Assembly (NCBI RefSeq): GCF_009828105.1
Contig: NZ_WTYQ01000003.1
Span: 248,001-312,000, forward strand
Origin: Altericroceibacterium indicum
GTDB lineage: Bacteria > Pseudomonadota > Alphaproteobacteria > Sphingomonadales > Sphingomonadaceae
DNA length: 64,000 nucleotides
Direction: 5' to 3'
Each line of letters opens with the position of its first letter. Positions within the stretch are counted from its first letter, which is position 1. The position numbers and the translations under genes were made by a program. Below are positions 55,607-64,000 of this stretch, in pieces. Below the pieces are notes generated by a model. The model was not told the origin of the DNA. It ran no database searches and saw only the letters and a program-made list of their open reading frames with translations.

Positions 55607-56992
55607 TCAACCGTTCGTCGGCAGTCGCAGTTCGGCGAGTAGTCCGATAGTATCACCAGTGGGACCTATACGGTTGGACAGATTCAACTGCCCACCATGT
55701 TGCTCAGCAATAGCTTTGGCCAGTGTCAGACCCAGCCCGGCACCCCCGGTCTCCCGATTGCGGGACGGATCTCCACGTCGGAAAGGCTCCAGCATGGATG
55801 CCATTTCAGCGTCAGGAATACCCGGCCCCTTGTCCGTAATATGAATTACAGCATCACTGCCTTCGCGGTGCAAAGAAATCTCAGCCGCCTTTCCATAGCG
55901 AATGGCATTGCTGATCAGGTTCCGCAAAGCACGGCGCAGCCAGGTGGCTCGTATCGGAAGCGATATACGGGCACATTCACCTAGGATGACAGGCTCACCC
56001 ATATCCTCAAATTCCTCAACCACTGAAGCCGTGAGCGCACCCAGTTCCGTTTTCTCCAAAGGGTCGGTTGGCTTGCCGACTCGTGCCAGTGACAGAATAT
56101 CATCCAGCGAGTGGGTAATATCTTCAATCGTCGCCGCCATCCGGCCGCGTTCTTTAGAATTTTCTACGGATTCAATCCTGACGCGCAACGATGCCAAAGG
56201 TGTTTTCAGATCGTGGCCAATCGCGCCAAGCATCACGTCCTTCTCGTTAAGCAGGGCTGCGATGCGTCCTTCCATCAGATTATGCGCCAAAATCAAGCGA
56301 CGCATGTCATCTGGGCCTTGTGGTACAAGCTGGCCTTCCAGCGCTCGTGTCTCTGCAAATGCTTCAACCCGATGCGTTAAACCCGCCAAAGGCCTGGTGA
56401 TCCGCCGAAGAACTATAGCCAGCCCGCCGATCAGCACCACGAAGAGCACGACCGTATTGGCAACAAGGCCCCCAATGGCTTGCAATTGAGGGCGCGGCAT
56501 GGGTGCCCGTACCACTTCCCAAATGTCCCAACCCGGCTGCTTGATCGCCGCAACCAATATCGGGTTATGCACCCATTCGTCACCCCGCCGGGTCAGCTGT
56601 GCCCTTTTGGCTATCTGCTTCAAGGTGAAAGGGTCATCGGTGGGAAGGCGTTCAGTGGCAACGATTTCGACATTATCGATACCGTGATCGGACAGGATTT
56701 GCCTGAGCGCGTTTTCCCTCTTTGTATCGCGAATCTCGCCTTTTCGGATCGGAAATTCCACCTGCCGTTCCACAGCCAGCTGGCCGCGGTGACGGCTTTG
56801 ACGATGATCTCGCCGGGGATCTTCCATCATAGTACCCAGCCGAAAAGCCACCGAGTTCACCAGCAAGGCTTCAAGCCGCTGCTGCTGCGCACGATATAGT
56901 AGGACAGCCGACAGCCCTTGGGCGACCAGCAACGCCAGTGCCACTGCCTGAAGCACCTGCCCGAACAGGCTCTTAGGGCGCAATAAGCTCAT
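55607..56992 (-). CDS. Membrane sensor histidine kinase
   Basis: A 461-residue inner-membrane kinase. TM1 is at about residues 10-33; a periplasmic sensor of about 140 residues follows, then TM2 at about 172-195, HAMP, the H-box IGHDLKTPLASLR (His about 265), and the catalytic domain with NLISNAIRYG, DKGPGIP and GGAGLGLTLAKAI. The sensor is rich in charged residues and has no recognised fold. Its ATG overlaps the response-regulator stop by one base (TAATG), so the pair is translationally coupled. An EF-hand protein lies first in the operon, so a calcium- or metal-related signal is plausible. Confidence 0.92.
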   Translation of the reverse strand: MSLLRPKSLFGQVLQAVALALLVAQGLSAVLLYRAQQQRLEALLVNSVAFRLGTMMEDPRRDHRQSRHRGQLAVERQVEFPIRKGEIRDTKRENALRQILSDHGIDNVEIVATERLPTDDPFTLKQIAKRAQLTRRGDEWVHNPILVAAIKQPGWDIWEVVRAPMPRPQLQAIGGLVANTVVLFVVLIGGLAIVLRRITRPLAGLTHRVEAFAETRALEGQLVPQGPDDMRRLILAHNLMEGRIAALLNEKDVMLGAIGHDLKTPLASLRVRIESVENSKERGRMAATIEDITHSLDDILSLARVGKPTDPLEKTELGALTASVVEEFEDMGEPVILGECARISLPIRATWLRRALRNLISNAIRYGKAAEISLHREGSDAVIHITDKGPGIPDAEMASMLEPFRRGDPSRNRETGGAGLGLTLAKAIAEQHGGQLNLSNRIGPTGDTIGLLAELRLPTNG

Positions 56993-57726
56993 TATAATGA
57001 AGGGGCAGCGATGCGTTTAACGTCAGCCGCCAGCCTATACCCACCGCCCCACACCGTTTGGATAAGTTTGGGATCACGGCCATCTGCTTCAATCTTACGC
57101 CGTAATCGACTGACCTGATTATCAACTGCGCGATCAAACAGATGGGCTTCCCGGCCCTGCACCATGTCGAGCAAACGGTCCCGGTCCAAAACCTGCCGTG
57201 GGTGATCCAGAAAGGCTTTGAGTAAACGAAATTCAGCGGATGAGATCGTCACCACAGTGCCTTCCTGATCCGTCAAACGATGCTTCAAGGGGTCGAGTGT
57301 CCACCCCTCGAACGTATAGAGCGCATCTTCTTCGACTTCTGCAGGAGGCTTATGCGCGCGTCGCAAAACAGAACGGATACGTGCGACCAGTTCGCGCGGT
57401 TCAAAAGGTTTCACCACATAGTCATCGGCGCCGATTTCCAAGCCGATGATTCGATCCATCGCTTCGCCTTTGGCCGTCAGCAGAATGACCGGCATTCCTT
57501 TGGCTTCACTAAGATGGCGGCACAGGGAAAGACCATCTTCTCCCGGCATCATAATATCCACCAAGGCAATGTCAGGCATTTCCAAAACAAGCAGACTGCG
57601 TGCTTTTGAAGCATCGCCCGCTTCGCTCACACGAAACCCCTGGCGAACAAGATATTCCGCCAGAGGCTCCCGCAAATCGGGCTCGTCATCAACAAGCAAC
57701 ACGTGAATAGATGCTGCGTCAGTCAT
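56992..57726 (-). CDS. OmpR-family response regulator
   Basis: A 244-residue regulator. The receiver has the acidic pocket in LLVDDEPD and the phospho-acceptor Asp in ALVDIMMPGEDG (about residue 57), a Thr in LLTAKGEAM and Lys in YVVKPFEP. The winged-helix DNA-binding domain follows (SSAEFRLLKAFLDHPRQVLD, RAVDNQVSRLRRKIE, IQTVWGGGYRL). It works with the histidine kinase directly downstream. Tandem 10-bp repeats at 58387-58406, upstream of the operon, are a likely binding site for it. Confidence 0.94.
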   Translation of the reverse strand: MTDAASIHVLLVDDEPDLREPLAEYLVRQGFRVSEAGDASKARSLLVLEMPDIALVDIMMPGEDGLSLCRHLSEAKGMPVILLTAKGEAMDRIIGLEIGADDYVVKPFEPRELVARIRSVLRRAHKPPAEVEEDALYTFEGWTLDPLKHRLTDQEGTVVTISSAEFRLLKAFLDHPRQVLDRDRLLDMVQGREAHLFDRAVDNQVSRLRRKIEADGRDPKLIQTVWGGGYRLAADVKRIAAPSL

Positions 57727-57743
57727 GAATGGCCCGATCTTTC

Positions 57744-58259
57744 TTACTTGATGTTGGCTCGTGCTTCGCGCTGCTGACTGAATTTGGCACGCATCGCATC
57801 GCGGTCGGCTTTACGTTCTGCGGCAGTTACTGTCCCGTTCTTATCGGTATCCATTGCATCGAACTTGGCAAGAGCATGGGCCTGAAATTCAGCCCTGGTG
57901 ATCTTGCCGTCCTTATCCGTATCAGCCATCATCCCCATCGGGCCATGGCCGCCACGCCCCATCCGATGATGGCCACGCTTGCCCTTCCATTCAGGGCGAG
58001 CGGAAAATTCAGCAAAACTGATGGAGCCGTTCTTGTCCGTATCCATCTTGTCAAAGCGTTGCTTCATACGCGCTTCACGGTCTGCGGCATCGATCACGCC
58101 ATCACTGTTCACATCCATGCGTTCAAACATTTTGGTGGCACGTTCCTGTGCCTGCGAACGGGTGAAATCGCCACCCATCTTAGGCTGGGCATAGGCCAGA
58201 GTGGAGCCGCCAGCGATTGCAACGGCTGCAGCGGCAAGAGAGATTATTAATTTACGCAT
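57744..58259 (-). CDS. Exported EF-hand calcium-binding protein
   Basis: A 171-residue protein with a Sec signal (MRKLIISLAAAAVAIAGGST, cleaved after AYAQ). Four canonical EF-hand loops are visible: DVNSDGVIDAAD, DTDKNGSISFAE, DTDKDGKITRAE and DTDKNGTVTAAE. A Gly/His/Met-rich linker (GHHRMGRGGHGPMGMM) between the second and third could bind other metals. Periplasmic. It starts at the ATG at 58259, with GGAG upstream. First gene of an operon with a two-component system (17 nt gap), which resembles calcium-responsive CarO/CarSR loci in pseudomonads. Confidence 0.88.
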   Translation of the reverse strand: MRKLIISLAAAAVAIAGGSTLAYAQPKMGGDFTRSQAQERATKMFERMDVNSDGVIDAADREARMKQRFDKMDTDKNGSISFAEFSARPEWKGKRGHHRMGRGGHGPMGMMADTDKDGKITRAEFQAHALAKFDAMDTDKNGTVTAAERKADRDAMRAKFSQQREARANIK

Positions 58260-58386
58260 CTTCAAAACTCCAATAAATTGGAGAATGACGGGGCCCGGTA
58301 GAAGGGGGAGGAAAACCGTTAACCCCGTCACTCACAAGATGCTTTCTAGAACCCTCTTGTCGCATAGATTTGCCGGTTAGAGCCAA

Positions 58387-58406
58387 AAGTGTCGCAAAGT
58401 GTCGCA
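58387..58406. promoter_or_regulatory. Tandem 10-bp repeats, likely response-regulator site
   Basis: AAGTGTCGCA occurs twice without a gap (minus strand TGCGACACTT x2); a further TGTCGCA half lies at 58358-58364. Direct repeats at one helical turn are the standard binding mode of OmpR-family regulators. The site is about 128 bases upstream of the EF-hand gene and its two-component system. Confidence 0.5.
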
Positions 58407-58456
58407 GAAGCCAATGAGCGTTCACCTATCCGCAATAATGGCAGTAATTCACAAGG

Positions 58457-58876
58457 TTAAGATGCTTCTCTGGCCCGGTGGATAGTCCCGTAAGCTGTGG
58501 TGATAAAAATCGCTGTAACTTGTGTGGTCGCATCGGCGGTATGCCACCATCCCGCTGGATTGATCGCATAATCCCCACTCTTGAGCGTAACGGTAGCGGT
58601 TTCACCGGTTTCGCTTTGCTGATGCAGAACCATTGTCCCAGCAATGCATAGAACAATCTCGTCACCGTGAGGGTGCATTTCCCAGCTTTCCCAATTCTCC
58701 GAAAAGCTGAATTGAGAAATAAGCCGCCCCTGTGTGCCATCACCTGCAAAGCGCGCGAGGTACTCATCATACCAGCGCTCACTATCGATTGCAGGCAAAG
58801 GCACGGCATTGCCATCTAACCCAAGATGGATCGGGTGGTTCGGCAATGTTTTGGGAGAGGCGGCTTCATCAATCAC
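58457..58876 (-). CDS. Cupin-domain protein
   Basis: About 139 residues forming a single small cupin barrel. Metal-site-like motifs are HPHGDEIVLCIAG (motif 1, with two His and a Glu) and NPAGWWHTAD (motif 2 His). This class includes small dioxygenase-like and sugar-binding proteins; the substrate is unknown. I start at the GTG at 58876, which overlaps the pepP stop (GTGA). A GTG at 58903 would extend further into pepP. It is coupled to pepP and cytosolic. Confidence 0.75.
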   Translation of the reverse strand: MIDEAASPKTLPNHPIHLGLDGNAVPLPAIDSERWYDEYLARFAGDGTQGRLISQFSFSENWESWEMHPHGDEIVLCIAGTMVLHQQSETGETATVTLKSGDYAINPAGWWHTADATTQVTAIFITTAYGTIHRAREAS

Positions 58877-60681
58877 AGCGGTTGGCAAGCCTCTTCCAGC
58901 CACGCCAAGGCATCGCCTTCAAGCTCGGGTGCCAGAAGGTTACGGACCTTGCTGTGGTAATTGTTCCACCATTCCAGCTCTTCTGCTGTCAGCAAAGCAC
59001 GATCGACCAGTGTCTTGTCGATCGGCACAAAGGTCAGGGTTTCAAACCCGAAATATGTGCCTTCCATCCCGTCAATCTGCCGCTGTTCGATCCTGATAAG
59101 GTTTTCAATCCGAATGCCGAAAGCACCCGGTTTGTAATAGCCCGGTTCGTTGGACAGGATCATGCCTTCAAACAATACCTGATCGGTTCCGGCCTGACCG
59201 CCACCAGATTTACCGATCCGCTGAGGGCCTTCATGTACAGCAAGGAAACTGCCGACGCCGTGGCCTGTGCCATGGCCGTAATCGACGCCTGCCATCCACA
59301 GGAATTGCCGTGCCAAGGTATCAAGTTGCCCACCATTCGTCCCAGCCGGAAAGACTTGCCGATCCAGCGCAATATGCCCCTTCAGCACGCGGGTAAAACG
59401 GTCTTTCACTTCTGCTGGAGGTTCGCCAGGACCAACCCACACGGTACGGGTGATATCAGTGGTGCCATCAGGATATTGGCCGCCCGAATCGACCAGATAG
59501 ACGCTGTTCGGCTCAAGCTGGCGATTGGTTTCTTCATTCACACGGTAATGCGGATTGGCACCATTCGGGCCAGAGCCTGAAATCGTATCAAAGGACAGAT
59601 CACGCAAATCGCCGCAAGCCTTGCGGCAATCATGCAACTTCGCCGCTGCGGAAAGTTCGTCCACATTGCCCTTGGGCGCTTCTACTGAAAGCCAATGCAA
59701 AAAGCGCGAAACGGCTGCCCCATCGCGTTTTTGCGATGCGCGCTGTCCAGCCATTTCGACATCATTCTTGATCGCTTTTGGCAGAACTGCGGGGTCCATC
59801 GCCTTGACCGTCTGCGCGCCACCTGCTTCCAGCGCCTGAAATACTGCCGCTACTGTTCGATCAGGATCAACAGCGATCAATTTGCCGGAATAGTCAGACT
59901 TGAGAGCAGTTTCAAAAGAATCGCGTGGGCGGATGCGCACGGCGTTGCCAAGTTTATGGACTACATCATCAGGCACCTTGTCCGGCGCAATAAACCAGTC
60001 CACCGTGCCATCCGCATTGGCGACAATGTAGGACAGCGCCACGGGCGTGTGCGAAACATCGCTGCCGCGAATATTGAGCAACCATGCCACGGAATCGAGC
60101 GCCGAAATCACGGTTGCATCGTAATTCTTGGCTTTTAGCCATTCAGCAATGGCCGCGCGCTTTTCGGCACTCGACTGGCCAGCCAGCGATTCATCCTGCA
60201 GGAAGGCAGGTGCATCTGAGGGTGCCGGCTGATCTTCCCACACAACATCCAGCGGATTGCCCTGCGCTTCAACCAGTTCCACGCCATATTCTGCCAGCGT
60301 TCTGGCCGCAGCCTGCGCCCAGCCGCGGGTGTGGAGCCATGGATCATAGGCAATTTTTGCGCCCTTGGCGGCATTCTGGCCAATCCATTCAGCCATACTA
60401 TCAGCCGGAACGGATTTATATTCCCACAGCTTTCCATCAACTTGCGCACGGACCTGCCCGGTATAGCGGCCATCTACAAAGATCGCGGCCTTATCTGCCA
60501 GCAAAGCAGCAGAACCGGCAGAGCCTTCAAATCCGGTGAGCCAGAGCAGCCTCTGGGCGTAAGCTCCGACATATTCGCTCATATATTCATCGGAGATCGG
60601 AACAACGAATCCGTCGAGCTCGCGGCGCTTCAATTCTTTGCGCAGGGCATCAAGACGGGCTTCATGGGTTTGCATCAACAT
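58873..60681 (-). CDS. pepP: Aminopeptidase P family (Xaa-Pro) protein
   Basis: About 602 residues. It removes an N-terminal residue before proline. The long form has two creatinase-type N-terminal domains (VDGRYTGQVRAQ, ALDSVAWLLNIRGSDV) and a pita-bread catalytic domain with metal ligands in YLVDSGGQYPDGTTDITRT, GTGHGVGSFL, and the Glu residues in MILSNEPGYYKPG and FGFETLT. The start ATG at 60681 follows AAGGA; the frame upstream to 60792 is atypical. It is divergent from ptrB with a very short gap, and cotranscribed with a cupin. Confidence 0.92.
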   Translation of the reverse strand: MLMQTHEARLDALRKELKRRELDGFVVPISDEYMSEYVGAYAQRLLWLTGFEGSAGSAALLADKAAIFVDGRYTGQVRAQVDGKLWEYKSVPADSMAEWIGQNAAKGAKIAYDPWLHTRGWAQAAARTLAEYGVELVEAQGNPLDVVWEDQPAPSDAPAFLQDESLAGQSSAEKRAAIAEWLKAKNYDATVISALDSVAWLLNIRGSDVSHTPVALSYIVANADGTVDWFIAPDKVPDDVVHKLGNAVRIRPRDSFETALKSDYSGKLIAVDPDRTVAAVFQALEAGGAQTVKAMDPAVLPKAIKNDVEMAGQRASQKRDGAAVSRFLHWLSVEAPKGNVDELSAAAKLHDCRKACGDLRDLSFDTISGSGPNGANPHYRVNEETNRQLEPNSVYLVDSGGQYPDGTTDITRTVWVGPGEPPAEVKDRFTRVLKGHIALDRQVFPAGTNGGQLDTLARQFLWMAGVDYGHGTGHGVGSFLAVHEGPQRIGKSGGGQAGTDQVLFEGMILSNEPGYYKPGAFGIRIENLIRIEQRQIDGMEGTYFGFETLTFVPIDKTLVDRALLTAEELEWWNNYHSKVRNLLAPELEGDALAWLEEACQPL

Positions 60682-60717
60682 ATTGCGGTCCTTTCCCGTC
60701 ATACATAGATGCTTACC

Positions 60718-62802
60718 ATGACCAATTCCACCGGCACCGCGCCCGCTCACCCGCCGATAGCGGCGAAGAAACCTTCCCGTGTCACGCATCATGGAATTAC
60801 CTTAGAGGATTCCTACGCCTGGCTTCGTGATTCAAACTATCCGGAGGTATCCGACAAGGCGATTCTTGCGCATCTGGAACAGGAAAATTCCTGGTTTGAA
60901 AACCGCATGGCGCCGCATCAGCCGCGCATAGATAATCTGTTCAAGGAAATGCGTGGGCGGATCAAGGAAGCCGATAAATCCGTGCCGCAGAAGGATGGCG
61001 ATTATCTTTACTGGGTCGAATATGAAGAAGGTGCGGAATATAAAAAATGGTGGCGCCGCCCGGTGGGTGCTGCTGACGATGGCAGTGCAGACCAGTTGAT
61101 CCTTGATGAAGTGGCTCTGGCTGAGGGTTGTGAGTATTTCCGGCTCGGCGCGATTGCCGTCAGTTCGAACGCCAAGCTTCTGGCCTATGCGGTGGACGAT
61201 AATGGGTCTGAGCGGTTTACCGCGCGGATCAAGAATCTCGAAACAGGCGCGATGCTCCCTGATGAAATCCCCGGCACCCTATCATCCCTTATCTGGGTAG
61301 CGGGCGATACGGGCATTGTTTATTCACTGGCCAATGAGCAATGGCGCACGGATAATGCGCGGCTCCATTGGCTTGGGAAGCCCCTTTCCGATGATATTGA
61401 ACTGTATCACGAGGATGACGAAGGTTTCCGCGTATCTTCCTCTCTATCCGCCAATGAAGAATGGCTGATTATCGGCACAGGTGATCATGAAACGAGCGAA
61501 GTGCGCTTGCTGCCCGCTGCCGACCCGCTGGCCGAACCTATCCTTGTAAAGCCCAGAAATGCTGGAGTTGAGTATGATGTGGAACTGCGTGACGATACGC
61601 TGTTCATCCATACGAATGACACGCATGAGAATTTCCGCCTTGCCACAGCGCCCCTGTCAGAGCCGGAAAACTGGACCACTCTGATCGAAGGATCGGACGA
61701 ATTCTACCTCACCGGCTTTGATGTTTTCAAACAGTTCTACGTGACAGAAGGGCGCCAGAACGGCCTCGATAAGATACAGATCAGAACCTATGATGACCCT
61801 AAAGCGGTCAAGGAAATCGAATTTCCAGAAGAGAGTTATGCGGCCAGCCTGGGCGATAATCCCGAATGGGATATGAGCGTTTTGCGCGTCTCTTATGAGA
61901 GCATGATCAGCCCGGCGACGACATTCAATTATCATGTCGAAGATGGCCGGCTTGAAGTTCTGAAAGTGCAGGAAATTCCATCCGGCTATGATCGCGATCT
62001 TTATGCGACCGAGCGGCTGGAAATAACTGCGCGCGATGGCACGGCCATTCCGGTGAGCGTGATGTATCGCAAAGACCGTGTGGGCACAGGACCGCTGCAT
62101 CTTTATGGCTATGGCGCTTATGGCATTTCTATTCCGCCGGGCTTTTCAACCACCCGCCTCAGCCTGGTGGATCGCGGCTTTGCCTATGCCATCGCCCATA
62201 TTCGCGGCGGCGATGATTTGGGCCGGGCTTGGTATAAGGCCGGGAAGCTGGAAAGCCGCACCAATGCCTTCACCGATTTCGTTGACGTAGCCAAGGGTTT
62301 GATTGAGCGTGGCTACACGCAAGCCGGCAAGATCAGCATTTCCGGTGGCTCTGCTGGTGGTGAATTGATGGGCGCGGTGGTCAATTCCGATCCGCAGCTG
62401 TTCGGGGCCTGCGTTGCCCATGTGCCTTTTGTCGATGTGCTGGCGACAATGCTTGATGCCTCGCTCCCGCTGACACCGGGCGAATGGCCTGAATGGGGCA
62501 ACCCGATCGAAGACCGGGCGGCCTTTGAGCTGATTCGAAGCTACAGCCCCTATGACAATGTGAAAGCACAGGACTATCCACCGCTGATGGTAACCGCTGG
62601 ACTCAACGATCCGCGCGTGACCTATTGGGAGCCTGCCAAATGGGTCGCCAAATTGCGTGAATTGAAAACTGACAGCAATGAATTGATCTACAAAACCAAT
62701 ATGGGCGCAGGCCATGGCGGCAAATCGGGCCGGTTTGAATCGCTTCACGAAACCGCTGAGGAATTCGCCTTTATCCTGTGGCAATTGGGAGTGACTGATT
62801 GA
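60718..62802 (+). CDS. ptrB: Oligopeptidase B (S9 prolyl oligopeptidase family)
   Basis: A 694-residue cytosolic serine peptidase that cuts after basic residues in small peptides. The N-terminal seven-bladed propeller runs to about residue 420. The alpha/beta-hydrolase catalytic domain has the nucleophile in SISGGSAGGELMGAV, Asp in AGLNDPRVTYWEP and His in MGAGHGGKSGR. The family motif SYAWLRD sits near the N-terminus. ATGs at 60709 and 60718 both lack a Shine-Dalgarno site, so a leaderless message is possible. Its stop overlaps the thioesterase start. Confidence 0.93.
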   Translation: MTNSTGTAPAHPPIAAKKPSRVTHHGITLEDSYAWLRDSNYPEVSDKAILAHLEQENSWFENRMAPHQPRIDNLFKEMRGRIKEADKSVPQKDGDYLYWVEYEEGAEYKKWWRRPVGAADDGSADQLILDEVALAEGCEYFRLGAIAVSSNAKLLAYAVDDNGSERFTARIKNLETGAMLPDEIPGTLSSLIWVAGDTGIVYSLANEQWRTDNARLHWLGKPLSDDIELYHEDDEGFRVSSSLSANEEWLIIGTGDHETSEVRLLPAADPLAEPILVKPRNAGVEYDVELRDDTLFIHTNDTHENFRLATAPLSEPENWTTLIEGSDEFYLTGFDVFKQFYVTEGRQNGLDKIQIRTYDDPKAVKEIEFPEESYAASLGDNPEWDMSVLRVSYESMISPATTFNYHVEDGRLEVLKVQEIPSGYDRDLYATERLEITARDGTAIPVSVMYRKDRVGTGPLHLYGYGAYGISIPPGFSTTRLSLVDRGFAYAIAHIRGGDDLGRAWYKAGKLESRTNAFTDFVDVAKGLIERGYTQAGKISISGGSAGGELMGAVVNSDPQLFGACVAHVPFVDVLATMLDASLPLTPGEWPEWGNPIEDRAAFELIRSYSPYDNVKAQDYPPLMVTAGLNDPRVTYWEPAKWVAKLRELKTDSNELIYKTNMGAGHGGKSGRFESLHETAEEFAFILWQLGVTD

Positions 62803-63209
62803 GCAATAGCTACACGCTTAGTTTTACCGCAGAGCCGCAGCATATTGATGTGAATGGCCATGTGAACAATGCCGTTTGGGTGCAATGGATGGAAGATCTG
62901 TCCACGGCCCATTGGAAAGCGATTGCACCGCTTGAACATCAGGACAAATATGCCTGGGTCGTTACCCGGCATGAGATCGACTATCGCGGCAATATCAAGC
63001 TGGGCGAAAGCGCGCAGGGCACCACCGAAATCCGTGAAGGCCCGCGCGGAGCCCGCTTCACGCGCTATTACAGCTTTACCAATGCAGCGGGAAAAGAAAT
63101 CCTCAGCGCACAAACCGGCTGGGCGATGATTGATCTGGCCAGCGGCCGGGTCATGCGCGTTCCGGAAGAGGTGGCCGCGCCATTTATGCCAGACGTGGAA
63201 GCATCTTGA
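62799..63209 (+). CDS. Acyl-CoA thioesterase, 4HBT hotdog family
   Basis: A 136-residue hotdog-fold protein. The 4HBT pattern IDVNGHVNNAVWVQWMED carries the catalytic Asp/His region near residue 18, and EIDYRGNIKLGE follows. It probably hydrolyses acyl-CoA or acyl-ACP; the substrate is unknown. It starts at a TTG overlapping the ptrB stop (TTGA), with GGGAGTGAC upstream, so it is coupled to ptrB. The family is close to YbgC/FadM-type thioesterases. Confidence 0.85.
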   Translation: MSNSYTLSFTAEPQHIDVNGHVNNAVWVQWMEDLSTAHWKAIAPLEHQDKYAWVVTRHEIDYRGNIKLGESAQGTTEIREGPRGARFTRYYSFTNAAGKEILSAQTGWAMIDLASGRVMRVPEEVAAPFMPDVEAS

Positions 63210-63231
63210 AACAATGCATCACATAGAAAAA

Positions 63232-63268
63232 CTCCCGCCGCTTCCTGAAATATCGGCAGCGGCGGGAG
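63232..63268 (-). terminator. Terminator after alanine dehydrogenase gene
   Basis: An 11-bp perfect stem, CTCCCGCCGCT (63232-63242) with AGCGGCGGGAG (63258-63268), followed by TTTTTC when read on the minus strand. It also ends the converging thioesterase transcript to some degree. Confidence 0.85.
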
Positions 63269-63287
63269 CAGTATTTGTAAACGGCGT

Positions 63288-64000
63288 TTAAGCCAGCGCT
63301 TCTTCCAGCGGCAGGAGATCATAGCCAAGCTCTTCAGCCACGGCGGCATAAGTCACCCGGCCTGCATGGACATTGAGGCCAGCGGCCAGATGGGGATCGC
63401 GGCGCATGGCCTCTTTCCAGCCCAGCTCGGCAATCCGCAAGGCATGGGGCAGCGTCACATTGTTGAGCGCATAGGTGCTGGTGCGGGCAACAGCACCGGG
63501 CATATTGGCAACGCAATAATGCACCACGCCATCCACCACAAAGGTCGGATCATCATGCGTGGTGGGATAGCTTGTTTCAAAGCAGCCGCCCTGATCAATC
63601 GCCACATCGACCAGCACTGCACCGGGCTTCATGTCTTTCAGCATCTCGCGCGTTACCAGCTTGGGGGCCGCGGCGCCCGGAATCAGCACGGCGCCAATCA
63701 CAAGGTCCGCTTCGCAAATGCTGTCATGCAGATTCACCTTGTTGGAAAAGCGCGTGGCTGCGCGATTTTCAAAATGGGTGCCAACTGTTTCCAGCACTTC
63801 CGGGTTGCGATCAAGGATCGTTACCTGCGCGCCCAGACCCACGGCCATTTGCGCCGCATTAAAGCCAACTACGCCGCCGCCGATCACGGCAACCTTGCCC
63901 GGCATCACACCCGGAACGCCGCCCAGCAATACACCGCGCCCGCCATGGGCTTTTTCCAGCGCAGTTGCACCGGCCTGAATGCTCATCCGTCCAGCCACCT
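63288..64000 (-). CDS. ald: Alanine dehydrogenase (C-terminal part)
   Basis: The visible about 237 residues are the C-terminal two-thirds of Ald, cut by the right edge of the window. They begin inside the protein at [14 protein letters not shown]. The NAD-binding fold is [20 protein letters not shown], followed by TILDRNPE. Catalytic-domain segments [20 protein letters not shown] and [17 protein letters not shown] complete the match. It deaminates L-alanine to pyruvate, or the reverse, in the cytosol. The true start lies beyond 64000. It ends at a strong terminator. Confidence 0.95.
   Translation of the reverse strand, partial: VAGRMSIQAGATALEKAHGGRGVLLGGVPGVMPGKVAVIGGGVVGFNAAQMAVGLGAQVTILDRNPEVLETVGTHFENRAATRFSNKVNLHDSICEADLVIGAVLIPGAAAPKLVTREMLKDMKPGAVLVDVAIDQGGCFETSYPTTHDDPTFVVDGVVHYCVANMPGAVARTSTYALNNVTLPHALRIAELGWKEAMRRDPHLAAGLNVHAGRVTYAAVAEELGYDLLPLEEALA

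Overview
The window looks like chromosome from an alphaproteobacterium of the Sphingomonadales, probably Erythrobacteraceae or Sphingomonadaceae. This is an inference from family content: UrcA-family protein, HWE histidine kinase, exosortase-A-associated polysaccharide genes, intracellular PHA depolymerase, fused PabBC and moderate GC. There are no phage, IS, integron, CRISPR, rRNA or tRNA features. It is mostly ordinary core genome with short operons and many 4-nt stop/start overlaps.

Layout. 1-3.5 kb: LacI-type repressor (cut by the left edge) divergent from a sugar MFS transporter and GH43 xylosidase. 3.6-9 kb: guaA, an unusual small transcription unit plus urcA, and gyrB. 9-12.6 kb: two related NlpE-like lipoproteins flanking a MarR regulator and a 5'-nucleotidase lipoprotein. 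12.9-18.6 kb: GAF-PAS-HWE kinase followed by an osmoprotectant ABC transporter with a fused permease/binding protein, facing a methyltransferase-lgt operon. 18.7-27.8 kb: nitrogen control and assimilation (glnD, gltBD). 28-33.6 kb: disordered membrane protein, exosortase-A-associated glycosyltransferase, tiny ORF, O-glycosylation ligase-like protein and phaZ. 33.8-43.8 kb: ABC exporter, M13 protease, small envelope proteins, phhA, recQ, beta-helix protein and a DksA-type zinc finger. 43.9-51.1 kb, all minus strand: ribA, xthA, a structured RNA region, lolA, rpmG, then a compact pabBC-aminotransferase-rluA-arfB operon. 51.2-64 kb: HerA-like ATPase, M1 aminopeptidase, EF-hand/two-component operon, cupin, pepP, ptrB, thioesterase and alanine dehydrogenase (cut by the right edge).

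No gene cluster stands out as a new defence or biosynthetic system. The most interesting signals are small and regulatory: near-identical TTGCAAAACYTGCAA elements exactly 136 nt before two neighbouring start codons (5.4-6.0 kb); tandem 10-bp repeats upstream of the EF-hand/two-component operon (58.4 kb); a folded RNA region with a terminator and a perfect 25-bp palindrome between lolA and xthA (45.8-45.95 kb); and several small genes too short for routine calling (5576, 30773, rpmG at 46727).
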